A model generated the notes under the pieces. The model made no database searches and was not told where the DNA came from. It worked only from the letters and a program-made list of their open reading frames with translations. From Mycolicibacterium sp. ND9-15 (lineage in GTDB: Bacteria; Actinomycetota; Actinomycetes; Mycobacteriales; Mycobacteriaceae), in assembly GCF_035918395.1 (NCBI RefSeq), contig NZ_CP142362.1, positions 4,501,501-4,565,500 of the forward strand: a stretch of DNA of 64,000 nt, written 5' to 3'. The translations under genes and the position numbers were made by a program. Of the stretch, positions 42,241-50,605 are shown in pieces. Numbering within the stretch: position 1 is the stretch's first letter; each line of letters begins with the position of its first letter.

Positions 42241-42553
42241 CCGCATGGAACATTTCGTCGTCTGGCCAGAAACGAGGAGTCCCAAGGACGATCGGGGACC
42301 GTGTCGAATTATTCGCGAGCTCGAATGCCCGAGGCCTTTATATCAGCAGGGCCTGACCCGGCCTCAAGCGTCTTCTACGTGGTGGAGTATCCACGTGCCC
42401 GCCCATCGAAGCGCCGGCAACGAGAGCAGTGGTCGCGTATCGGGGCGCGACCTGGCGAGCTCAACACTCCCACGACCATCGGACTACGGAACAGCGTGGT
42501 AGCGAGCACGCGAACGCACAAGGAAACAAGACAGTAGGAGAGGTGGCCGCAGA
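42241..42553. other. intergenic, no supported gene
   Basis: About 310 bases, no gene or repeat recognised. A promoter for the SHOCT gene is expected here. Confidence 0.35.
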
Positions 42554-42832
42554 ATGCATGGCGATGACGGGTGGATGTGGTATGACGGCTGGGGCTGGGG
42601 CGGCTGGGCGTTAATGGTTTTCGCGATGGTGTTGGTGTTGGCGGCGATCCTCACGGTCGTGGTGCTGGCCATGCGCTTTCTGACTCGTAACAGCACTTCC
42701 TCGCCGCCTGGTTACTCACCCTTTGGCCGGGCCGAAGATGTGCTCGCCGAACGCTACGCGCAGGGTGAATTGGATCACGACGAGTACCGTCGGCGCCTCA
42801 GCGTGCTCAGGAACCATCGAGCAGCCCCATGA
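42554..42832 (+). CDS. SHOCT-domain small membrane protein
   Basis: 92 residues. N-terminus rich in Trp, Gly and Asp (DGWMWYDGWGWGGW), one transmembrane helix (ALMVFAMVLVLAAILTVVVL), then a C-terminal SHOCT motif (DVLAERYAQGELDHDEYRRR). An AGGAGAGG lies before the ATG. SHOCT proteins of this form accompany copper and other metal genes in actinobacteria; the molecular role is unknown. Confidence 0.85.
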   Translation: MHGDDGWMWYDGWGWGGWALMVFAMVLVLAAILTVVVLAMRFLTRNSTSSPPGYSPFGRAEDVLAERYAQGELDHDEYRRRLSVLRNHRAAP

Positions 42833-42934
42833 ACGGCTTTCGTCTGGCGCTGGGGGAGTCTTTTGCCTTCGGCGAGACCGGCTGTCTTCGGATGGACTCA
42901 CTATGTGCCGCATCGGCTGAAGCCAATTTCAACC

Positions 42935-44056
42935 ATGAGTAAAAGGGGAGTTCCGCTACATCCGATAGCCCTAGTCGTGATGCTGGCAATGGCGTTGACG
43001 GGTTGCTCAGGCGAAGCGGATGGACCCGCGAGACAGGAAGGCGCATCGCCCGAGCCAGCTGGCAGCGTAACCGGCTCGGTGTGGGTGGCAGATGAGGACG
43101 GCGACAGCATCACGGTCATCGATGCGTCGACGAACGCTGTGATCGCCACGCTCGACGGGATCGAGGAGCCGCACAACGTTCAAGTGGGCGCTGGCGGGGA
43201 CACCGTGTACGCGGTCAGCGGCAGCGAAAATCTATTGGTGGCGATCGACGCAGCGACATTTGCGGTCAGGGCAACCGCCCCAACCGGTGCAGACCCTGCG
43301 CATGTCATCGAAGCCAACGGCAAGGTCTACGTGACCAGTGCAGCAGATGGCACGGTGTCGGTGTACCGGTCTCCTGAACTGCAGCCGACCGGCCGCATCA
43401 CGCTTGGCGGAATGCCGCACGGTCTGCGTCCCGCCGGCGACGGCTCGGTCATCGTCGTGGCCAACACCATGGCCGGTGCGCTCGATCTGATCGATCCCGC
43501 CACTGACACGCTGTTGGGCTCGGTTCCCGTGGGCAGTGGCCCGGCTCAGGTGGCCGTCACCGCCGATGGCCGCTACGCCTACACAGGAATCAGTGAACCG
43601 TCGTCGGTGGCGAAGGTGGATCTGGCTACTCGGACGGTGGTCGGTACCGCACCCGTGCCGACCACGCCAGTCCAGGTCTTTCTGACTCCCGATGGAGAAA
43701 CCGTCGTGTCCGCAGACCAGGGCACACGGGACCGACCGGGAAACACCGCGTCGGTGATCGACACCCATTCAATGACCGTGCGCAGCAGAGTAAACACCGG
43801 TTCCGGACCCCACGGTGTCGTTATCGAAGACACCGGCACACGGGCATGGGTGACCAACAGCTACAGCGACACGGTCTCGGTTATCGAATTAGCCACGTCC
43901 TCGGTGGCGGCAACGGTTCCAACCGGCGCCGAACCCACCGGCATCAGCTATTCAATCCGCCGCCCCTCACCGGGCGCGTCCACAACCACGACATTGAAGT
44001 TGCCAGAACCGGCCACCAGCAGTCAAGAAGAGTCGCCCGACGACCATGGGCATTAG
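42935..44056 (+). CDS. YncE-type beta-propeller lipoprotein
   Basis: 373 residues from the ATG at 42935. Signal peptide with lipobox ALTGC; then repeated blades (SVWVADEDGDSITVIDASTN, NAVIATLDG, YVTSAADGTVSVYRS, IVVANTMAGALDLIDPATD, AWVTNSYSDTVSVIELAT), the YncE/YVTN seven-blade pattern. C-terminal Ser/Thr-rich tail ending in DDHGH, possibly metal-binding. Periplasmic; related proteins bind DNA or metal, but no function is assigned. About 100 bases after the SHOCT gene on the same strand. Confidence 0.85.
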   Translation: MSKRGVPLHPIALVVMLAMALTGCSGEADGPARQEGASPEPAGSVTGSVWVADEDGDSITVIDASTNAVIATLDGIEEPHNVQVGAGGDTVYAVSGSENLLVAIDAATFAVRATAPTGADPAHVIEANGKVYVTSAADGTVSVYRSPELQPTGRITLGGMPHGLRPAGDGSVIVVANTMAGALDLIDPATDTLLGSVPVGSGPAQVAVTADGRYAYTGISEPSSVAKVDLATRTVVGTAPVPTTPVQVFLTPDGETVVSADQGTRDRPGNTASVIDTHSMTVRSRVNTGSGPHGVVIEDTGTRAWVTNSYSDTVSVIELATSSVAATVPTGAEPTGISYSIRRPSPGASTTTTLKLPEPATSSQEESPDDHGH

Positions 44057-44174
44057 GCCATAGACCCCACCGACTGCTGCAGTTTGACAGGCGTTCAAAT
44101 CGGTCACGGCCGGCGACGGGCTTGCACGCATCGCATGACCACACCGCTCGCCACAGGTGGACCGACCGGAAGAC

Positions 44175-44365
44175 ATACTAACGAGGTATCAGCAGCACTG
44201 GGCATTACACCACCGCCGCACTCATCATGTGATCAAGACTCTTATCACCGGGCTCGAAGGCTGGACTGATCACCAGCTCCCCGACGGCACCAAAGTGCTG
44301 CACGCTCTCCGCGGGCACCTGTACGAGGCCAGCCCTCCCACGGGCCGTGTCATTCCGTCTGTGTA
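44175..44365 (+). pseudogene. C-terminal remnant of a 13E12-type (DUF222/HNH) protein
   Basis: The frame reads THHVIKTLITGLEGWTDHQL then PDGTKVLHALRGHLYEASPP, which is typical of the region after the HNH motif of mycobacterial 13E12 repeat proteins. No N-terminal part is present. Relic only. Confidence 0.55.
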
Positions 44366-44479
44366 AGGCCGGGGTAGTCCATCAGCGGAGCGCCGTTCGG
44401 GCAGACAGTAAGGATGTTTTGCGGGCAAGACCACGTCAGGTGGCGGGTACGGCGGAACGCGCGCCTCGGCGATTGGCGG

Positions 44480-44966
44480 AGACGTTTACCGCTGAGACGT
44501 CTACCGCCGAGTTGGATTCGCTGATCAAGGATGCGGTCAAAGAGGGAACCACGATCGACGGCGCTGATGGTTTGCGAAACGAGTTGACCAAGGCCATGCT
44601 GGAACGCGCGCTGAACTCAGAGCTGACCCATTATCTTCGGGTATGAGGCCGGCGATCCGGCCGGGCCTGGCTCGGGTATTCCCGCGAACGGCACGACGCC
44701 GAAAACGGTGACCACGTTCAATGGTCGCGTCAAGATTGACTCGCCCCGCGACCGCACGGGTCGTTTGATCCGGCGATTGGCGGCGAAGAAAGACCGCCGG
44801 TTTAACAGCATCAATTCCACTGTGCTGTCGCTGTATCCGCGCGGCATAGCTACCCCCGATATCGTGATGCACCTGGCCGAGGTGTACGCGTGTCGGTGTC
44901 GCGGGGAGCGGATCTCCAATTTTTACCGAGGTCGCGGTCGATGAAATCAAGGCTTGGCACTCAACA
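44480..44966 (+). pseudogene. IS256-family transposase, N-terminal remnant
   Basis: Reads ELDSLIKDAVKEGTTIDGAD, LTKAMLERALNSELTHYL, then after a +1 shift at about 44638 GYEAGDPAGPGSGI, PKTVTTFNGRVKIDSPRDRT, KKDRRFNSINSTVLSLYPRG, then after another shift EVAVDEIKAW. This is the first ~150 residues of an IS256-type transposase different from the intact copies at 46671 and 62023. The catalytic core is missing. Confidence 0.75.
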
Positions 44967-45193
44967 CAGCGAGGGCACGATGTTCCTGCAGGAAGTCGTC
45001 ATCGAGGTAACCGCGGGGTTCGCTCGCCGTCTTCATCCTCTTCGGGGCCGTCATTGCGAACTGAGCGCGAGCCACATCGCAAGTTCACGCCCCCGGGGCG
45101 ACACGCCGGAACGTTCGTTTTCTAGATGTCCGACTCGTCCCGGATCGCAGGGGTGTGTGGTCGTCTTCGGAAACTGCGGCCGACGCGCTGTGA

Positions 45194-45550
45194 CTATGGG
45201 TGACTGCTTGCATTACCGTCGTGGCCGATCTTGGAATGCGGGATCGGTTGAGGGGGCAAAGTTCCCGGATCCCGCCCCAGGCGTGCGCATTCCGCGGGTG
45301 TAGTGCAGGGTCGCCCCAGCACCGCTGGTACGTCGGGGTTCCCGGGGATGGCGCCTTGCGGTGTTCTGGGAACGAGGTGGGGCACACACGTCCCGGTCAA
45401 CGGATCTGGTTCCTCGCCGGATACACACGGTTGCGCTGACGCGGTCGGCTCGCTGGTCACAGCCGGGACCAGGGCCAACAGGAGGAGCCCAGCAGCGGCT
45501 GCAATCCACACCCTCACAAAAAGTCGCCGCACGGGATTGTCGATAGCCAT
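45194..45550 (-). CDS. small secreted hypothetical protein
   Basis: 118 residues. Signal peptide (VWIAAAAGLLLLALVPAVTS), mature part with CVSGEEPDPLTGTCVPHLVP and IPGNPDVPAVLGRPCTTPAE, a Pro-rich, four-Cys pattern that recurs in short mycobacterial exported proteins. Function not known. A CTAGTACT sequence lies about 50 bases upstream. Confidence 0.7.
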   Translation of the reverse strand: MAIDNPVRRLFVRVWIAAAAGLLLLALVPAVTSEPTASAQPCVSGEEPDPLTGTCVPHLVPRTPQGAIPGNPDVPAVLGRPCTTPAECARLGRDPGTLPPQPIPHSKIGHDGNASSHP

Positions 45551-45603
45551 CACGATGCTTTCTGCCGTTTAGGCCCGCCGGAAGTTTCCATTGGGTGACC
45601 TAG

Positions 45604-46250
45604 TACTGACAATGTCCATATTAGCGATGGTGGCCTCCCGCGCAAAGCCGTCAAGGACGTCTGCGAGGCCCCTCACCGGTTGCGCCCTGCTCAGACATGA
45701 CGGCTCTTAGTCTGAGGCCTGCCAACGGCTCCGAAATGCGCCGGAACAAACTGAGCGCATCGCACCAGGTCCCGATCTCCCTACGTGTCCGTGCGCACCC
45801 TTGAGGTACTATTTGGATCATCAGTATGTGACATATCAGTACTATCTAAACCAGTACTAGAGCCATTAGGGAACCTAAATAGCCGCGCCAGCCCGGCGCC
45901 TACACATCGACGTCCCCGACGGAGGTTGAATTGTTGCAAAACGGGGGCCGCTACGCGGGCATTGCGATCGAGGAGACTATGCCAACCCCGCACTGCGATC
46001 CGGTAAGTGCGTCGTCTCTATGAAGACAACCAGCGAAGCGTTTTGCGAGATCTAACATGATGTGAGCAGGTACCTTGGGACTGGCTGTCGGTCGCCACGA
46101 GTCGAAGTTGGGCTCGCCAGTGGCCGGGCGGTTGAAGCAATGAGAGCTTTCGGCCCCGCGTGGTGATCAGAAGTCCTCTTGCCGGTGTCGCACTTCTAAA
46201 TCACAGTCGTTGTTCATACACACAGAATGCATACATCGAGGGGACCTCAG
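45604..46250. other. AT-richer regulatory region with CAGTACTA repeats
   Basis: About 650 bases without a supported gene, with lower GC than average between 45800 and 45890. It contains direct repeats CAGTACTA at 45837-45844 and 45852-45859 and GGTACTAT at 45805-45812. These fit the TAC/GTA class and would precede the DUF5676 gene or an unseen transcript. Confidence 0.4.
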
Positions 46251-46544
46251 GTGATTAACGAGAGGTTGAGCATCACGCGCGTGAGCTCAGCATTGGCGGT
46301 GTTCGGCGTCATCACCTACGTGGTCTGCTTTATCTGGCGGGCTCTGGCGCACTCGACGTTTACCGATAGTGCCTTTGCCGCCGCATTTCCCGGCTTCAGC
46401 TGGAGTGTCGTCGGATTCTTGACCGGCATGGGCTGGAGCATTGTCTACAGCGTTTACGCCGGGGTGGTGTTCGTCTGGGCATATAACCTGTGCTGCCGCG
46501 TCTCGATCGACCGTCGTTCGCGTGCCGAACACCAGGAGCAATGA
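46251..46544 (+). CDS. DUF5676-like two-helix membrane protein, 3' end altered by IS
   Basis: 97 residues from the GTG at 46251 (GAGGGG upstream). Two hydrophobic helices (VFGVITYVVCFIWRALA and GWSIVYSVYAGVVFVWAY) with a loop between. The last codons and stop lie within the IS256 copy: the IS starts at 46536 and the protein ends RAEHQEQ. Removing the IS and one target repeat gives RAEHQSVR and a stop, so only the last residues change. Small proteins of this type occur in metal-resistance islands; function unknown. Confidence 0.7.
   Translation: MINERLSITRVSSALAVFGVITYVVCFIWRALAHSTFTDSAFAAAFPGFSWSVVGFLTGMGWSIVYSVYAGVVFVWAYNLCCRVSIDRRSRAEHQEQ
46526..46535. repeat. target-site duplication, IS256 copy A (left)
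   Basis: CGAACACCAG, repeated at 48024-48033 on the other side of the IS. Nine or ten bases, as usual for IS256. Confidence 0.85.
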
Positions 46545-48023
46545 TCAATACCTGTGGATGAGCCTCGGCGAGGCGGCCTGAAAGTGGGCGCACCTTCCCG
46601 AGGATGATCTTCACGGAATCAGGTATTCGATCAAGACCGGCGTTGGCGCGCTGGTTGGGAAGGTACGCCCATGCTCACGGTAGTTCACGATGCCCAGCAG
46701 GCCAACGGCCAGCAGACCGCTGATCGGTCGTTGCTCGACGAGATCGTCCGCGACGGCGCCCGGCAGATGCTGGCCGCCGCGCTGCAGGCCGAGGTCGCCG
46801 CCTACGTGGCCCAGTTCGCTGACCAGCTCGACGAGAACGGCCACCGACTGGTGGTGCGCAACGGCTATCACCAGCCGCGTGAGGTGCTCACAGCTGCCGG
46901 TGCCGTTGAGGTGAAGGCGCCGCGGGTCAACGACCGCCGTGTCGACCCCGACACGGGCGACCGCCTGCGGTTCTCATCGGCGATCCTGCCGGCGTGGGCA
47001 CGCAAGTCCCCGCAGGTCAGCGAGGTGCTGCCGCTGCTGTACCTGCACGGGCTGTCGACCAGTGATTTCGGCCCGGCCCTTGAGCAGTTCCTCGGCTCCG
47101 GTGCGGGGTTGTCGGCCACCACGATCACCCGCCTGACGGCGCAGTGGCAAGACGAAGCCGCCGCCTTCAGACGCCGGGATCTGTCCAGCACCGACTACGT
47201 CTACCTGTGGGTCGACGGTATCCACCTCAAGGTGCGCCTGGACCAGGAGAAGCTGTGCTTGCTGGTGATGCTCGGGGTGCGCGCTGACGGCCGTAAGGAA
47301 CTCGTGGCAATCACCGACGGCTATCGTGAATCGACGGAGTCCTGGGCTGATCTGCTGCGCGACTGCAAACGCCGCGGGATGACCGCCCCGGTGCTGGCTG
47401 TCGGTGACGGCGCACTGGGGTTCTGGAAGGCGGTACGCGAGGTGTTCCCGGCCACACGGGAGCAGCGGTGCTGGTTTCACAAGCAGGCCAATGTCCTTGC
47501 CGCCCTGCCGAAATCAGCGCATCCCGCGGCGCTGGCGGCGATCAAGGACATCTACAACGCCGAGGACATCGACAAGGCCCAGATCGCGGTCAAGGCGTTC
47601 GAGGCCGACTTCGGTGCCAAGTACCCCAAAGCGGTCGCCAAGATCACCGACGACCTCGACACCCTGCTGGAGTTCTACAAGTATCCGGCCGAGCATTGGA
47701 TCCACTTGAGGACGACGAATCCGATCGAAAGCACCTTTGCCACAGTACGTTTGAGAACGAAAGTCACCAAGGGGCCGGGATCACGCGCGGCAGGTCTTGC
47801 CATGGCCTACAAGCTGATCGACGCCGCCCAAGCCCGCTGGCGGTCCGTCAACGCCCCGCACCTGGTCGCCCTGGTCCGCGCTGGGGCGACCTTCCACAAA
47901 GGCAAACTCCTCGAGCGGCCCACTGCCATCACCCCACCGACACCGCCATCAGACGGCGACGCCCAGCAAGCCGGAACGGAGGTCGCCTGAAACACCCCGA
48001 TCCACAGGTCTTGACAATTCCTC
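46536..48023 (+). mobile_element. IS256-family insertion sequence, copy A (1488 bp)
   Basis: Bounded by imperfect 25-bp inverted repeats (outer left GAGCAATGATCAATACCTGT; outer right, read inward, GAGGAATTGTCAAGACCTGT). The transposase gene is intact. The same sequence occurs at 61888-63375, and the two look identical base for base, so at least one transposed recently. Confidence 0.92.
46671..47990 (+). CDS. IS256-family transposase, copy A
   Basis: 439 residues. DDE catalytic residues: Asp in VYLWVDGIHLKV, Asp in VLAVGDGALGFWKAV, Glu in RTTNPIESTFATVRL. N-terminal LLDEIVRDGARQMLAAALQA and RLVVRNGYHQPREV are the family's DNA-binding part; CWFHKQANVLAALP lies between. No break, so probably active. 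Start ATG 46671; inside the IS, expressed alone. Confidence 0.95.
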   Translation: MLTVVHDAQQANGQQTADRSLLDEIVRDGARQMLAAALQAEVAAYVAQFADQLDENGHRLVVRNGYHQPREVLTAAGAVEVKAPRVNDRRVDPDTGDRLRFSSAILPAWARKSPQVSEVLPLLYLHGLSTSDFGPALEQFLGSGAGLSATTITRLTAQWQDEAAAFRRRDLSSTDYVYLWVDGIHLKVRLDQEKLCLLVMLGVRADGRKELVAITDGYRESTESWADLLRDCKRRGMTAPVLAVGDGALGFWKAVREVFPATREQRCWFHKQANVLAALPKSAHPAALAAIKDIYNAEDIDKAQIAVKAFEADFGAKYPKAVAKITDDLDTLLEFYKYPAEHWIHLRTTNPIESTFATVRLRTKVTKGPGSRAAGLAMAYKLIDAAQARWRSVNAPHLVALVRAGATFHKGKLLERPTAITPPTPPSDGDAQQAGTEVA

Positions 48024-48033
48024 CGAACACCAG
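48024..48033. repeat. target-site duplication, IS256 copy A (right)
   Basis: CGAACACCAG, identical to 46526-46535. Confidence 0.85.
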
Positions 48034-48399
48034 AGCGTCCGTTAAAAGCGGCACTGTCCGACGCAAAGCTGTTGCTCCGCAACCGTGGTAAGCGAACCAG
48101 CAAACCACGGCGCAAGTACTAGCAACAGTCGTCCGATCAGCCCGAGTCATGTGGACTTCAACGAAATTGGAGAAGTTCTGCGCGGCCTGGCATCGTCGGA
48201 TACTTCAGTACTACCGGAAACCGATCGGCACATGTAGCCCACACCCGCGGCTGGTCATTGTTGACCGCGCTCGCTGAAATTCCCCACTGACGCTCATCGA
48301 AATTCCCCACCCGTGTGGCTCCGCCGAGAAAGGGCGGGCCTCCCTCGAAGCTGCTGGTGTCTGACGCCAGTTGCTCCATCGAAGGAGGCCCGCTTTCTC

Positions 48400-49751
48400 A
48401 TGCTCACATGGGAGGACGACTTGGAAGGACATGCTCTACGCCGTCGTGGCTGGTCGATCTCAGCGATCGCCCGTCACACCAGCTTGGACCGCAAGACGGT
48501 CCGCAAATATCTCAACGGTGACGGCAAACCGGGGGTTCGTGCGCGCTCCAGGCCGGACCCATTCGATCCGTTCGTCGACTACGTCACCGCAAGGTTGACC
48601 GAGGACCCGCACCTGTGGGCGCGCACCCTGCTCGACGAGCTTGAGCAGCTGGGGTTCGGTCTGTCGTATCAGAGCTTGACGCGCCACATCCGGGCCCGCA
48701 ATCTGCGCCCGGTGTGCGAGGCGTGCCGCACGGCCACCCAGCGCCCGAACGCGGTGATCCCGCACAAGCCGGGTGATGAAACCCAATGGGACTGGCTGGA
48801 ATTGCCCGATCCGCCGGAGTTCTGGGGTGGGGCAAGACCGCGCATCTGCTGGTGGGCTCGCTGGCGCATTCGGGCAAGTGGCGCGCAGCCCTGGCGCCCT
48901 CGGAAGACCAGCCGCACCTGGTCGCCGGCCTCGACCGCGTGTCCCGCGGCCTGGGCGGCGTCACGCGGGTGTGGCGCTTCGACCGAATGGCCACGTTGTG
49001 TGATCCCGGCTCGGGTCGGGTGAGCGCGTCGTTCGCCGGGGTGGCCAAGCACTACGGGGTAGCGGTGGCGATCCGCCCGGCTCGGCGCGGCAACCGTAAG
49101 GGTGTGGTGGAGAAGGTCAATCACACTGCAGCGCAGCGCTGGTGGCGCACCCTGGCCGACGAGGCCACCGTCGAGGCGGCTCAGGCCAGCCTGGACCGCT
49201 TCGCGGCGATGCGCGGCGAAGCCCGGCTGCGCGCCACCGCCGACGGCCGGTCCTCGGTCGCTGTGGTGGCCAAGACCGAGCCGCTGGTGCCTGCGCCGGC
49301 GTCGCCGTATCCGGTGATCGTTTTGGAGACCCGCACGGCCTCTCGGCAGGCGTTGGTGTCCTATCGCGGTAACCGTTACTCGGTGCCCCCGGAACTGGCG
49401 GCGGCTCAGGTCGTGGTCAGCCATCCTGTCGGTGGCCAGTTCTGCGACATCGCCACCGCCAGCGGGATCGTGATCGCCCGACACCGGATGGCCGCCGACG
49501 GGCTCGGGGTGATGGTGCGCGACAACGGCCATGTCATCGCCCTCGACACCGCCGCGATGGCCACCGCCACGACCGGCCGACCGCACCGCCGCAAAGAACG
49601 CATCCCACCGGGCCCGGCGGCCAAAGCTGCTGCCGCACAACTACTCGGGCTCAACACCAAAGCGGTCCAAACATCGACTCCATCAACCGATTCCACCGTC
49701 ATCGACCTGTCCGCCTACGAGCGGGCCGCCCAGAACAGGACCATCCAATGA
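48400..49751 (+). pseudogene. istA: istA transposase with frameshift
   Basis: N-terminal HTH (ALRRRGWSISAIARHTSLDR with KTVRKYL), then QWDWLELPDPPEFWG; near 48826-48830 one base is missing and the next frame continues GKTAHLLVGSLAHSGKWRAA, GLDRVSRGLGGVTRVWRFDR, GVVEKVNHTAAQRWW and YRGNRYSVPPELA to the end. The IstA DDE core straddles the shift. A single-base deletion (WG-WGK expected) explains it. C-terminus intact; stop overlaps the istB start. Confidence 0.8.
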
Positions 49752-50116
49752 CCCCCACTCCACGCACCCGGAAGACTCCCACCACGACCACCGCAAGCCG
49801 CTATCAACAGCGGCGCTCGCATCTGGCCGAGCTCAAACTGGCCGCTGCCGCCGAAGCCTTACCAGCCGTCTTGGACCAGGCCAGCGCCGAAGGACTCTCG
49901 CTCATCGTCGCCTTGGAGCGACTGCTGGCCGTCGAAGTCGAGGCCAGCACCGCGCGCCGCCTGGCGGGCCGGTTGCGGTTCGCCTGCCTGCCCACCCCGG
50001 CCACCCTCGCCGATTTCGACGTCGATGCCGCCGCCGGGATCGACCGCAAGCTCATCGATGAGTTGGGCACCTGCCGCTACCTGGAATCGGCGACCAACAT
50101 CTTGCTCATCGGCCCG
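49748..50116 (+). pseudogene. istB: istB, 5' part, cut at the Walker A codons
   Basis: Encodes the IstB N-terminus SRYQQRRSHLAELKLAAAAE and CRYLESATNILLIGP; the next codons should give PGNGKT but are replaced by element DNA. The missing P-loop reappears at 54070 (CCG GGC AAC GGC AAG ACG CAC). So the Tn554-like element 2 split the gene inside its ATP-binding loop. Confidence 0.8.
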
Positions 50117-50161
50117 GCCGTTATCGCGGGTTCGGGGGTGAGAGTGCCGCGTTCTGCCTGT

Positions 50162-50605
50162 TCAGGTCGTTGTTGCGATCGATGCGACGTTTGTTGAGGG
50201 GTGGATGCCACGGCGGGCCAGTTCGCGTCGTAGGTCGAGGTTCTCGCCGTGTGCTCGTTCAAGGGCGTCGCGGAGGGCTTGCAGTTGCTGGCGGTGCTGT
50301 TTCTTGAGTTCGGCGATCTGGCGGGTCAGGGTGATGACGAGGGTGCTGTCGGTGTCGACGGGCTGGTCGGCAGATGCTTTGCGGCGGGTGCCGCGTAGGT
50401 GCTCGATGCGCGTGCGCAGTTCGGGGTGGTTGTAGAGGAAGGCGTGGGAGACGCCTGCTTCGCGTTGCACGGCTTGGAATGTGATCGGGTCGCCGCGTTT
50501 GATGAGTCGGCGGATGGCCTGTTCGGCGTCTCGGGTTTTGTTCTGCGACTTGACTTTCGCTGCTTCGGTGAGGGCGGTGATACGGCGTTGTCGGGAGTCG
50601 GTCAT
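50162..50605 (-). CDS. TnpC-like protein of Tn554-like element 2
   Basis: 147 residues from the ATG at 50605, which overlaps the large recombinase stop. An HTH-like stretch (DPITFQAVQREAGVSHAFLY) and a long coiled coil (LVITLTRQIAELKKQHRQQL then QALRDALERAHGENLDLRRE). Same architecture as 9168-9605 but little identity, so the two elements are distinct family members. Accessory transposition protein by analogy with Tn554 TnpC. Confidence 0.78.
   Translation of the reverse strand: MTDSRQRRITALTEAAKVKSQNKTRDAEQAIRRLIKRGDPITFQAVQREAGVSHAFLYNHPELRTRIEHLRGTRRKASADQPVDTDSTLVITLTRQIAELKKQHRQQLQALRDALERAHGENLDLRRELARRGIHPSTNVASIATTT

Larger units (their letters stand above)
48259..50116 (+). mobile_element. 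IS21-family element, broken, left part
   Basis: Begins TGTTGACC with repeats GAAATTCCCCAC (two copies within 48270-48312), as in IS21 termini. Contains a frameshifted istA and the first third of istB, then the Tn554-like element 2 breaks in. A short istB piece continues at 54070. The right IS end is not seen, so the element is dead. Not the same IS21 as 59097-61723. Confidence 0.75.

Noticed and set aside
48786..49751. Separate transposase gene starting within istA
   Set aside because: It is the rest of the same IstA after a one-base deletion; its N-terminal residues are out-of-frame sequence.
48400..49751. Programmed frameshifting in istA
   Set aside because: The site lacks a slippery heptamer I recognise and IS21-type istA genes are not known to need it; a plain deletion is simpler.
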